From Desulfovermiculus halophilus DSM 18834 (lineage in GTDB: Bacteria; Desulfobacterota; Desulfovibrionia; Desulfovibrionales; Desulfothermaceae), in the NCBI RefSeq assembly GCF_000620765.1, contig NZ_JIAK01000007.1:1-64000 (forward strand): a DNA stretch of 64,000 nt. The letters are read 5' to 3'. The translations under genes were made by a program, and so were the position numbers. Shown piece by piece: positions 42,903 to 50,642 of this stretch. The notes below the pieces were generated by a model. It saw only the letters and a list, made by a program, of their open reading frames with translations. It did no database searches and was not told the origin of the DNA. Within the stretch, counting starts at the first letter, position 1; each line of letters starts with the position of its first letter.

Positions 42903-43721
42903 TCATATGACGCCCGGTGAGGTTCGATCAAAGTAACCGCTCAAGGTGTCCACACATTCAAGGCCAAAGCTGGAGAAACCGGCTTGTTCCATGATGGTGT
43001 GGATGGACTCCGGCTGAAAAAAGGCTGCGTCCCGCTGACTGCTGTGGATATGCAGCAGGCAGCGGCCCTGGTCCACAATCCGAATCCGGAAATGGGACAG
43101 ACCCATGGCCCGGAGAGCGTCTTCAGCCCGGCCCACCTGGGCCAGCATGCGGTTGGTAACCATTTGTCCGTAGGCAAACCTGGTCATCAGACACGGCCTG
43201 GAAGGCTGCTCTGCTTGTTCAAGGCCCATGTCCCGGGCATAGGCCCGGATCTCCTCCTTGAGGATGCCCGCCTCGGCCAGAGGGCTGACCGCCCCCTGCT
43301 CCCGCAGGGCCCGACGGCCGGGCCGATATTCTGTCCGGTCCGAGAGATGGGAGCCGTCCACAACCGTCTCCCGGCCTGTCCTGCCCAGGGTTCGCAGGCG
43401 TGCGAGCAGGGCGGTCTTGCAATGGTAGCAGCGGTCTCTGGGGTTTTCCCGGACCTCTAAGACGTCCAGGGGGGAAAAGGAGGCGACAGCCGAGGACAGG
43501 GGCAGGCCGGGCAGCAGGTTCCGAGCGGCCCGGGCTTCGTCCGGAGAAAGATGTGGACCTTCCAGGAACACGGCGAGATAATCCAGTCCCCAGTATCCGG
43601 CAAACCAGGCCAAAAAGGAGCTGTCCACCCCGCCGGATGCCCCGATGATTCCAGGCTGAAGCTTGATCAAAGTATCGCGCAGGGTCTGCAGCTTTGCGTC
43701 CATGGTCAGCATAGGACTCAT
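42903..43721 (-). CDS. larE: Pyridinium-3,5-bisthiocarboxylic acid mononucleotide synthase LarE
   Basis: LarE is an ATP-pyrophosphatase that gives up sulfur from its own cysteine to build the nickel-pincer cofactor. The 272-residue protein has the PP-loop IGASGGVDSSFLAWF, RCYHCKTALL, VDGSHLSDRTEYRPG and the sacrificial-Cys motif PSRPCLMTRFAYG, so it should be of the single-Cys type. The counterpart LarB lies at 27274-28035. Divergent starts face the FAD reductase gene. Confidence 0.92.
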   Translation of the reverse strand: MSPMLTMDAKLQTLRDTLIKLQPGIIGASGGVDSSFLAWFAGYWGLDYLAVFLEGPHLSPDEARAARNLLPGLPLSSAVASFSPLDVLEVRENPRDRCYHCKTALLARLRTLGRTGRETVVDGSHLSDRTEYRPGRRALREQGAVSPLAEAGILKEEIRAYARDMGLEQAEQPSRPCLMTRFAYGQMVTNRMLAQVGRAEDALRAMGLSHFRIRIVDQGRCLLHIHSSQRDAAFFQPESIHTIMEQAGFSSFGLECVDTLSGYFDRTSPGVI

Positions 43722-43830
43722 CTACCAGAGAATAAGGGCCTGAACAATAATTGATCTTTCTCTGGTTTTGATTCACAACAGCCCTGTTTGGAGGGCAGAA
43801 AGGGGATCAGCAAGGCAAGGAGAGTCGCAG

Positions 43831-44955
43831 ATGCGGGTTGATGCAGATGTGCTGGTGGTCGGCGGCGGACCGGCCGGTGGCAGCGCCGCCTATTTTCTGG
43901 GGCAGGCCGGGTATCGTGTCCTGGTGCTGGAGAAGGAGCGGCTGCCCAGGTATAAGGTCTGTGCCGGAGGCGTCCCCGGATCTGCGCTGAAAGAGTTCCC
44001 GTTCTCCTTCGACCCGGTGGTGGAGCAATGGGTGCAACGGATGACCTTCATACACGGCAGGGCCCAGACCACCCACCGGCTGCCCGAGGACTCCCTGGCC
44101 ATGGTTATGCGGGATCGGTTCGATCAGTATCTCCTGGAACAGAGCCGGGCAGAGATTGTGGACAGTTCTCAGGTCCTGGAGCTGACCCAGGACCTGGATG
44201 GAGTAAGGGTGCGTGTAGCGGGACGGTCCAGTCCCATACGGGCCTTGTACGCCATTGGGGCCGATGGCCCCAACTCCAGGGTGGCCCGGAGCATTGGGTT
44301 GCGCAGGTCCCGCAGAATGGGCGCGGCCATGGAGGCAGAGGTCGATCCTGATCCGGCCGTTATTCAGAGCTTCCAGGGCCGGGTTGTTGTGGAGCTGGGC
44401 AAGGTGGACTTCGGGTATGTCTGGATATTTCCCAAGGCCACCCATCTCTCGGTGGGCATCGGGTCTATGACCAAGGGGGCCCATTCCCTGCCCCGGCATT
44501 TCATATCCAGCATGGACAAAATGGGGATTGATCTGCGCTCGGCCAAGCTGAAGGGGCATCCCCTTCCAATATACCTCAAACCGGAACCTGTGCACAAAGG
44601 CCGGGTCCTGCTGACCGGGGACGCTGCCGGGCTGATCGATCCATTGACCGGAGAAGGTATCCGGCATGCCATTGAAAGCGGCCGGATGGCGGCTGAAGCC
44701 ATCCGGCACAACAGCATCGAGGACTATACGCGGCGCATTCAATGCAACATCGGCCGGGATATGGGCTGGGCCGCAAGATTGGCCTGGGTTCTGTACACCT
44801 GGCCCGGCCCCTGTTTTCATTGGCTGGTGCGGCACAGGCATGTCTTCCGGGATATGATCCGGATCGCCAACAGCCGGCTGTCCTATAAACAGGCCTTCAG
44901 CCGTGTGCCCCTGTACGCCCTGCTGGCCTTTGAACGGGCCAAGCTGGAGAGATGA
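43831..44955 (+). CDS. Geranylgeranyl-reductase-family FAD flavoprotein
   Basis: The 374-residue protein has the FAD-binding start DVLVVGGGPAGGSAAYFLG, the isoprenoid-reductase motif YKVCAGGVPG, MVMRDRFDQYLLE, AIGADGPNSRVAR, and the second FAD motif VLLTGDAAGLIDPLTGEGIRHAI. Relatives reduce double bonds of geranylgeranyl lipids or quinones. The ATG at 43831 has AAGGAGA 8 bp upstream. It could act on membrane isoprenoids. A long antisense frame over it is a shadow. Confidence 0.88.
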   Translation: MRVDADVLVVGGGPAGGSAAYFLGQAGYRVLVLEKERLPRYKVCAGGVPGSALKEFPFSFDPVVEQWVQRMTFIHGRAQTTHRLPEDSLAMVMRDRFDQYLLEQSRAEIVDSSQVLELTQDLDGVRVRVAGRSSPIRALYAIGADGPNSRVARSIGLRRSRRMGAAMEAEVDPDPAVIQSFQGRVVVELGKVDFGYVWIFPKATHLSVGIGSMTKGAHSLPRHFISSMDKMGIDLRSAKLKGHPLPIYLKPEPVHKGRVLLTGDAAGLIDPLTGEGIRHAIESGRMAAEAIRHNSIEDYTRRIQCNIGRDMGWAARLAWVLYTWPGPCFHWLVRHRHVFRDMIRIANSRLSYKQAFSRVPLYALLAFERAKLER

Positions 44956-45432
44956 GGACCGCCCTGGCAAACAGGGCAAACGTTTCTGAATGAAATTTCC
45001 CGGTTCTTCGACGTAGCCTGTGGATTTTTGGAGTTTGCCATCTCTTCTGTGAGCCCACTTTCGGCCCGGTATTTTCTAAGCCCCGCCAAAGGGGGATCCC
45101 TGCCCCCTCCCGGCTACTCACGTGCAGGTGACTGCTTTCTGTGTCGAAGAACCTTTTCTTTCTTCGGTTTCGTAATCGCTATCGGGATCGGGATCGATAT
45201 CCATAAACTGAGGGTTCCTGCTGCACAGAATGACATATTCTTTCGATTTCGATAGCGATCCCGATAGCGATTTGGATTATCCCAACTATTAACTAATAAC
45301 AGTTTTTCATGCTTCGTTGTGCCTGCGCTTTGGCAGGCATGTAGGTTTGTATGTATGCAATTCCACTTTCTGTGTCGAAGAGCCTTTTTCCCTTCCCGGG
45401 TCAAGGAGCCATAAAACCCAAGGAGAAGCCCT
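44956..45432. repeat. Intergenic repeat cluster
   Basis: About 45005-45150 duplicates the left half of the composite repeat at 30684-30891. At about 45168-45270 a second palindromic repeat has arms of the ATCGCTATCGGGATCGGGATCGAT / CGATAGCGATCCCGATAGCG type. A short TGCCTGCG...GGCAGGCA hairpin is near 45322-45343. Around 45355-45390 the end matches the right flank of the 30,890 copy. Nothing coding is seen. Confidence 0.6.
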
Positions 45433-46728
45433 GTGGTCATGACAGCAGCCGGACATGCGCAGCAGGACTCAGCCTGCACTGCTCGGAGGCGCAGATTCCG
45501 TCTGACCTGCCTGCCCCATGAACGTCCGGCGGTGGAAGCCCTTTTGGCGGCCGAGGGGTATGCCTTTGAGGCCGAACCATACCTGGCCTCCGCCCGCTGC
45601 CTGAGGACAGAACCCAAACCCCTGGGGGCTTCTGCCGCCGCGGCATTTGGTCTTGTCTACATCCTGGACAAGTCTTCCATGCTCCCCCCAGTGTGTCTGG
45701 GGGCCCGGCCGGGGGAAGCGGCCCTTGATCTCTGTGCAAGCCCGGGCAGCAAGACCGGGGTGCTGGCCGAGATGGTCGGCGACAATGGCTTGGTGGCGGC
45801 CAACGAACCAAAAAGGAAGCGCTACCAGACCCTGCGTCAGAACCTGCAGCAGCTCAATCTGGTGCAGGCTGCGACCACCGGATATCCGGCCGAGGACTAT
45901 CCCGGACCGGGGCGATGGACCAGGATCTTGCTCGATGTCCCCTGCAGCGGATGGGGGACGGCGGATAAGAATCCCAAGGTCATGTCGCTGTGGACAGAGC
46001 AGACCATCAAGCCTTTGCTGTCCCTGCAGCGCAGACTCCTGACCAGGGCGGCCGCCCTGTTGGCTCCGGGCGGGCGCCTGATCTACTCCACCTGCACCAC
46101 CAATGTCCAGGAAAACGAGGACCAGGTCGGGTGGGCGGCCGCAAAGTTCGGCCTTCATGTCCGCTCTTTGCCGGCTGCTCCGGGCTTTGTCTTCGATCCT
46201 GTGGAAAACCAGAAGGCCAAGGGCGCTTTGCGGGTCAACGGCCCGGCTTCCGGGGGACAGTCCTTTTTTGTGGCTGAGCTGGGTCAAGGGGGTGAGTCCT
46301 GTCCGCCCCCTGAGGCAAGCGTTTCCGGGTCAAAGCATGTCCGGGTAGCTCCGGACGTCCTTTCCAGGCTCAAGGTGGAAGTAAACTGGCAGGGCTTGCC
46401 CCCGGGCCGGGCAGAGATGGAAGGGGAGAGGCTCGTCTTCCGGCCCGATTCCGGGCTGGACACGTTAGATGGCCTGAGCTGGCAGGGTACGGTGCTAGGT
46501 CAGGGACGAACCGGGCTGCGCCTTTCTTCCAGGGCCAGACGGCTGGTGCCTGAGATCGGAGCCGGGCCCTCCCTTGTTCTGGACCGGGTCGACGAGCTGC
46601 ACCGGCTTCTGCAGGGACAAAGTCTGCCCGCCCCAGGTCCAGGGCCCATGGCCGGCTTGTACTGGATGGATCTTCCCCTGGGCTGGGTCACGGTCAAGGG
46701 AAGGCGCTGCATGTGGACGGGACGGTAG
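45433..46728 (+). CDS. RsmB/NOP-type RNA m5C methyltransferase
   Basis: The 431-residue protein is a SAM-dependent RNA cytosine-C5 methyltransferase. It has DLCASPGSKTG for SAM, DVPCSGWGT with the first catalytic Cys, and the second in STCTTNVQENE. An extra C-terminal RNA-binding portion (about residues 290-431) resembles the PUA-like region of RsmF/YebU. The GTG at 45433 is used because AGGAG lies 7 bp upstream; ATG 45439 is possible. It targets rRNA or tRNA; which position is not known. Confidence 0.9.
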   Translation: MVMTAAGHAQQDSACTARRRRFRLTCLPHERPAVEALLAAEGYAFEAEPYLASARCLRTEPKPLGASAAAAFGLVYILDKSSMLPPVCLGARPGEAALDLCASPGSKTGVLAEMVGDNGLVAANEPKRKRYQTLRQNLQQLNLVQAATTGYPAEDYPGPGRWTRILLDVPCSGWGTADKNPKVMSLWTEQTIKPLLSLQRRLLTRAAALLAPGGRLIYSTCTTNVQENEDQVGWAAAKFGLHVRSLPAAPGFVFDPVENQKAKGALRVNGPASGGQSFFVAELGQGGESCPPPEASVSGSKHVRVAPDVLSRLKVEVNWQGLPPGRAEMEGERLVFRPDSGLDTLDGLSWQGTVLGQGRTGLRLSSRARRLVPEIGAGPSLVLDRVDELHRLLQGQSLPAPGPGPMAGLYWMDLPLGWVTVKGRRCMWTGR

Positions 46729-46775
46729 AATACAACTGTGCAGGAGACCGAGGCAGGATGCCTGATGGGAAGGAT

Positions 46776-46806
46776 CTGCCCAGGGGGACGACGTCCCCCT
46801 GGGCAG
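46776..46806. terminator. Convergent hairpin between methyltransferase and TRAP genes
   Basis: CTGCCCAGGGGGACG and its complement form a 15-bp inverted repeat with a one-base centre. It lies between the 3' ends of two converging genes, so it can stop both. There is no long T tract. Confidence 0.6.
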
Positions 46807-46822
46807 GCGATGTCAGTGTCGG

Positions 46823-47875
46823 TTATTTGGGTTCGTACCCCAGGTTTTCGGCTTCCTCTCTGTACCCCAGGTCCCAGAGGGCTTTGCGGTAGATCTTGAG
46901 ATATTCCTTGCCTTCAGGAGTCTTCTGGCATTCTTCCAAAAGGAGCTTCTGGCCCACTTCCCGGGCCTTTTCCTGGTCTTCCTCGCTCCAGGTGATGATC
47001 TCGATGTCTTCCATCTGCTTCCACTTCTGCTTGGCCTTGAGCTCGTCGACCAGGACCATGGCCGCCATATACCGGGCCCGGTCTCTGGCTGCGTAGACGA
47101 TGTCCTTGTGCTCCTGGGAAAGGGCGTTCCAGGCGTCGGGATTGACCGTCAGGGGGAAGTATTCGCAAACCCCGTTCTGGAAAGCGGGGTCCACGACGTA
47201 ATTGACCACTTCGTGGAAGCCCATGCGCATGTTTTCATCCCAAAAGGTCCATTCCGCGGCGTCGATGTTCTGGGTTTGCAGGGCGGTGTAGATCTCCGGG
47301 GCGGACAGGGACACCGTGGTCGCACCCAGGGCATTGTAGAACCGGGCACCGAATCCGGAGGTCCTGATCCGCAGCCCCTTGAGGTCCTCAATGGAACGGA
47401 CAGGCTTGGTGGACATCAGCTGCTCGTAGATCGGGCTGACCATGGCGTGGCCCAGGTACTTGATATTGTGCTTGGCGTAGAGGCGTTCCCACCACTCAAA
47501 GAGCTGCTCATTGACATAGGCGCCTTCGGCGTATGTTCCCAGAGGGCAGCCGGGACGGGTCTGGAGGGTGAAGAGGGGGTCTTTTCCCGGCCAGTAGGCG
47601 CCGTAGACCATGGAGGCCTGGACAACATTCATAGCCAGGTTGTCGAAGGTCTCAAAGACCGGGAACAGGGTGCCGGCCGGAAAGGGTTGGATCACGAACT
47701 CCCCGTTGGACAGGGTCTCTACGGTCTCGCAAAAGACCTCCGCGATCTTCTGCTGCTCGGTTCCGGGCATGGCGTGGGTAACCAGCCTCCAGTTCACTTT
47801 TGCGGCCCAGGTTGTGCCCACAGAGGCCAGGACCAGTCCACAGGCCAGCATGAGTGCCAAAAGCTTCTTCTTCAT
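46823..47875 (-). CDS. dctP: TRAP transporter substrate-binding protein (DctP family)
   Basis: The 350-residue periplasmic receptor has a signal peptide (MKKKLLALMLACGLVLASV). The DctP core shows FCETVETLSNGEFVIQPFPAGTL, SIEDLKGLRIRTSGFGARFYNALGA and ALQTQNIDAAEW. The conserved Arg of RIRT, which usually contacts a carboxylate, is present, so the ligand is likely an organic acid. It is the last gene of the operon. The 196-bp gap before it holds a hairpin (47910-47935) that could set its expression. Confidence 0.9.
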   Translation of the reverse strand: MKKKLLALMLACGLVLASVGTTWAAKVNWRLVTHAMPGTEQQKIAEVFCETVETLSNGEFVIQPFPAGTLFPVFETFDNLAMNVVQASMVYGAYWPGKDPLFTLQTRPGCPLGTYAEGAYVNEQLFEWWERLYAKHNIKYLGHAMVSPIYEQLMSTKPVRSIEDLKGLRIRTSGFGARFYNALGATTVSLSAPEIYTALQTQNIDAAEWTFWDENMRMGFHEVVNYVVDPAFQNGVCEYFPLTVNPDAWNALSQEHKDIVYAARDRARYMAAMVLVDELKAKQKWKQMEDIEIITWSEEDQEKAREVGQKLLLEECQKTPEGKEYLKIYRKALWDLGYREEAENLGYEPK

Positions 47876-47909
47876 GTGATTCTCCTGCGTTACGCGTTGT
47901 ACTCCTTGT

Positions 47910-47935
47910 CCAATACACCTGGAGAGATGTATTGG
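47910..47935 (-). promoter_or_regulatory. Intra-operon hairpin between dctM and dctP
   Basis: CCAATACA and TGTATTGG form an 8-bp stem with a 10-nt loop in the 196-bp gap before dctP. Receptor genes of such operons often need more transcript than the permeases, and such hairpins can act in mRNA processing or attenuation. The role is inference. Confidence 0.4.
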
Positions 47936-48071
47936 TTTCCCCCTAAGCCGGTGTCATGTCCTCGGCACGTTCTGTTGGGCCAGGCCCAAGGCGATCCACT
48001 TCTTGGCCGAAAGCCCTTCTTCGTGCCGGGGGCTTTGCGGGTTGAGTCAGCAAGGTCTCCGGCGTGCCGGG

Positions 48072-49385
48072 TCATCCGAGAAGCAACTGCGGAAGCCAGA
48101 GCACGATGGACGGGAAAAAGAATATCAACAGTATACCCAAAAACTGGAGCAAAAGAAAGGGAATGCTTGCGCTGTAGAGATCAGTGATTCTGATATCCCC
48201 CGGGGTGACTCCCTTGAGATAGAACAGGCTGAAGCCGAAGGGAGGCGAGATATATCCGCACTGCAAAATGACGTTGAAGGCAATGCCGATCCACAATGGG
48301 TCATAGCCCATTTTGGCCAGGATTGGGGCCACTATGGGCACGGCGAAGAAGATGATTGCTCCCGGCTCCAAAAACATGCCCAAGATGAAGAAAAAGAGAG
48401 CAGATACAAGCAGGACCACCGTAGATCCGCCGGGCAGATTCATGGCGATCTGCTCCACCAGCCGGCTGCCCCCCACTCCGGAGAACACGGATCCAAATGC
48501 AGTGGCGCAGATCATGACCAGCCCGACCATGGAGGTGATAAGCAGGGTGTCGTAACAGGAGGTGTACACGATCTTCCAGGTCAAGCGTCTTTTGACTGCT
48601 CCGATGATCAGGGCGCCGGCCGCGCCGAAGGCCGCCGCCTCCGTGGGGGAGGCGATGCCCAAAAGGATGGTTCCCAGCACGAGAATAATCAAAACGGCCG
48701 GGAGGAAGACGCTCTTCACCGCCAGGAGCTTTTCCCAGGCTGTGGCCCTGTCTTCCGCAGGCAGGGCGGGACAGAAATCGGGATTCATGAACGCCCGGAT
48801 GAGCACATAGCCGATGTACATCACTGCCAGCAGAAGGCCGGCCATGATCCCCCCGGCAAAGAGGCCCCCAATGGAAACCCCGGTTACCGCGCCATAGAGG
48901 ACCATGTTTGTGCTGGGGGGGATCAGCTGTCCCAGAGTTCCAGAGGCCATGACCGATCCCAGGGACATCTTCTTGTTGTAGCCGTGCTTGAGCATCTCCG
49001 GCAGACCGATGAGCCCGAGGCCGATGACTCCGGCGGCGACCACCCCGGAAATGGCCCCTAGAAATGCGCCCACAATCACGGTTGCGATGACCAGGCCGCC
49101 CCGCAGGCCTCCCGACCATTTGTAGAAGGCATCGTAAAGGTCTTCCACCACGTTTGTCTTCTGCAAAATATAGGACATGTAGATAAACAGGGGAACGGCA
49201 ATGATCACAAAGTTGTTCATCGCTCCCCAGGCCGCGGAGACCAGGATGTTCAGGGCCCCTGCCCCCCAGAGCAGGTAGGAAAAGACTATGGCCACAGCGC
49301 CCAGGGAAAAGGCGATGGGGACTCCTGCGGCCAGGAGCAGAAACAGGACGGCAAACATCAATAGCGGGTAGAATTCACTGCCCAT
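48072..49385 (-). CDS. dctM: TRAP transporter large permease DctM
   Basis: The 437-residue membrane protein has about twelve helices and the DctM signatures FLGAISGVVAAGVIGLGLIGLPEML, GTLGQLIPPSTNMVLYG and FLEPGAIIFFAVPIVAPI. It carries the ion-coupled substrate flux. It lies 12 bp after dctQ. Confidence 0.93.
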   Translation of the reverse strand: MGSEFYPLLMFAVLFLLLAAGVPIAFSLGAVAIVFSYLLWGAGALNILVSAAWGAMNNFVIIAVPLFIYMSYILQKTNVVEDLYDAFYKWSGGLRGGLVIATVIVGAFLGAISGVVAAGVIGLGLIGLPEMLKHGYNKKMSLGSVMASGTLGQLIPPSTNMVLYGAVTGVSIGGLFAGGIMAGLLLAVMYIGYVLIRAFMNPDFCPALPAEDRATAWEKLLAVKSVFLPAVLIILVLGTILLGIASPTEAAAFGAAGALIIGAVKRRLTWKIVYTSCYDTLLITSMVGLVMICATAFGSVFSGVGGSRLVEQIAMNLPGGSTVVLLVSALFFFILGMFLEPGAIIFFAVPIVAPILAKMGYDPLWIGIAFNVILQCGYISPPFGFSLFYLKGVTPGDIRITDLYSASIPFLLLQFLGILLIFFFPSIVLWLPQLLLG

Positions 49386-49397
49386 ACAAATGTAATC

Positions 49398-49883
49398 CTA
49401 TACGTTCTCTGCGGGTGCAGATTTTTCCGGACGGGAGAAGATCAAGGACAGCATGTCCTTGAAGGCCTGCCAGGAGATGAGGGCGCAAGAGATGGGGATG
49501 ATCCATCGATACCACCAGACATAGGGGTTAAAGGGGGTCTGATGGGTGGATCGTTCCATCATCTGAAAAGAGCGGATTGCGGCTGGAACGCTGACATAAA
49601 GGAGGACCAGGGCGACGAAGAGAACGACCAGCTCGGAAAAAATGCCCAGGACACGCTGCCACTTGGGGGAGAGATAGTGGTTGACCACGTCCACGGCGAC
49701 ATGCCGTTTCTCCAAGTGGGTGGCTCCTGCTCCGAGCATGAAGAAGGACCCGAACAGGAAGAGGGAGATTTCAAAGGTCCAAATAGGTGTTTTCCCGAAG
49801 AAAAACGCCTTCAGGGAGCTGTAGACGATGCCAGCGATAAGGGGAAGAATGAGCAGGGAAACCAAGCGGCCGAATGACTTCAT
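49398..49883 (-). CDS. dctQ: TRAP transporter small permease DctQ
   Basis: The 161-residue protein has four transmembrane helices and the DctQ core GATHLEKRHVAVDVVNHYLSP. It partners DctM. Start 49883 follows GGAGAG (complement of 49889-49894). The gap to the upstream ATC-hydrolase-like gene is 112 bp. Confidence 0.85.
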   Translation of the reverse strand: MKSFGRLVSLLILPLIAGIVYSSLKAFFFGKTPIWTFEISLFLFGSFFMLGAGATHLEKRHVAVDVVNHYLSPKWQRVLGIFSELVVLFVALVLLYVSVPAAIRSFQMMERSTHQTPFNPYVWWYRWIIPISCALISWQAFKDMLSLIFSRPEKSAPAENV

Positions 49884-49995
49884 TCGCTATCTCTCCTTGG
49901 CCACTTTCCAGTGGCGGCCTGTCCAGTGCGGGCTGCGGCCCTGTGATTGCTTCGATTCTGTACAGCGGATGGCCCCGGGGGGGAGCGGTCCGCAC

Positions 49996-50568
49996 TCAAC
50001 GGTCCATAGAGAACCACTCCTTTCCCGGAGTGGCAAAGTCTTTTTGTTCTTGGGGCGTGGTCCGGCGAATTTCGAATTCGCAGCAGTCGTCTCCATCCGG
50101 AAGCGCCTTGTGGTGGATCAGCTTATAGTCCGGATTGTATCCCATATACTTGGCTGTATCCATATAGCAGTACAAACGGCCGATCTTTTCCTCGCCGTAC
50201 TCCTTCCAGACCTGCCCCATGATGCAGCCGTATGCGCAGATGCGTTCGTTTCCCTCCGAATCCTCGTGCTTCTCCCATTTTGCATGCATGCCGGGGATGT
50301 CAGGAAGGGCATAGGAGCGGCCGTGTTCAAAGTTTTCCGGAGTAGCCGGGAGGCCTTGGGCTTCTACCTCCTCCTTGGTCTTTTCCCCGATCTTGATCGC
50401 GTAATCCTTGATGGCCTCGGAGATGATCCGGGTCCCTTGTTCTTCCCCCAGGGCATCGATAATCGCCCTGGCATAGGCCATATGCAAAAGGCCGATCCGG
50501 CGGGAAGCGCTGGCCAGGGCCCGGATGGCCTGGTCCAGGTCAACCGAGGATGTATTCTGGTTCTGCAT
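49996..50568 (-). CDS. L-2-amino-thiazoline-4-carboxylate hydrolase-like protein
   Basis: The 190-residue protein resembles the ATC-hydrolase family (PF14196-type), which opens 2-amino-thiazoline-4-carboxylate on the route to cysteine. Markers are YGCIMGQVWKEYGEEKIG, YCYMDTAKYMGYNP, HHKALPDGDDCCEFEI. It is the first gene of the TRAP operon. It may hydrolyse a heterocyclic or organic acid imported by DctPQM. The start could be 50574 or 50568. The true substrate is unproven. Confidence 0.7.
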   Translation of the reverse strand: MQNQNTSSVDLDQAIRALASASRRIGLLHMAYARAIIDALGEEQGTRIISEAIKDYAIKIGEKTKEEVEAQGLPATPENFEHGRSYALPDIPGMHAKWEKHEDSEGNERICAYGCIMGQVWKEYGEEKIGRLYCYMDTAKYMGYNPDYKLIHHKALPDGDDCCEFEIRRTTPQEQKDFATPGKEWFSMDR

Positions 50569-50642
50569 GCACATCTTTCCTTGTGTCTATGGTGTGATCA
50601 GCGGTGAAGCTGCCAAGCCATGGTCATCGCTTGGGCCGTGCA

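Noticed and set aside
43807-44979. 390-codon reading frame on the minus strand
   Set aside because: It is antisense to the geranylgeranyl-reductase-like gene, whose FAD motifs are clear.
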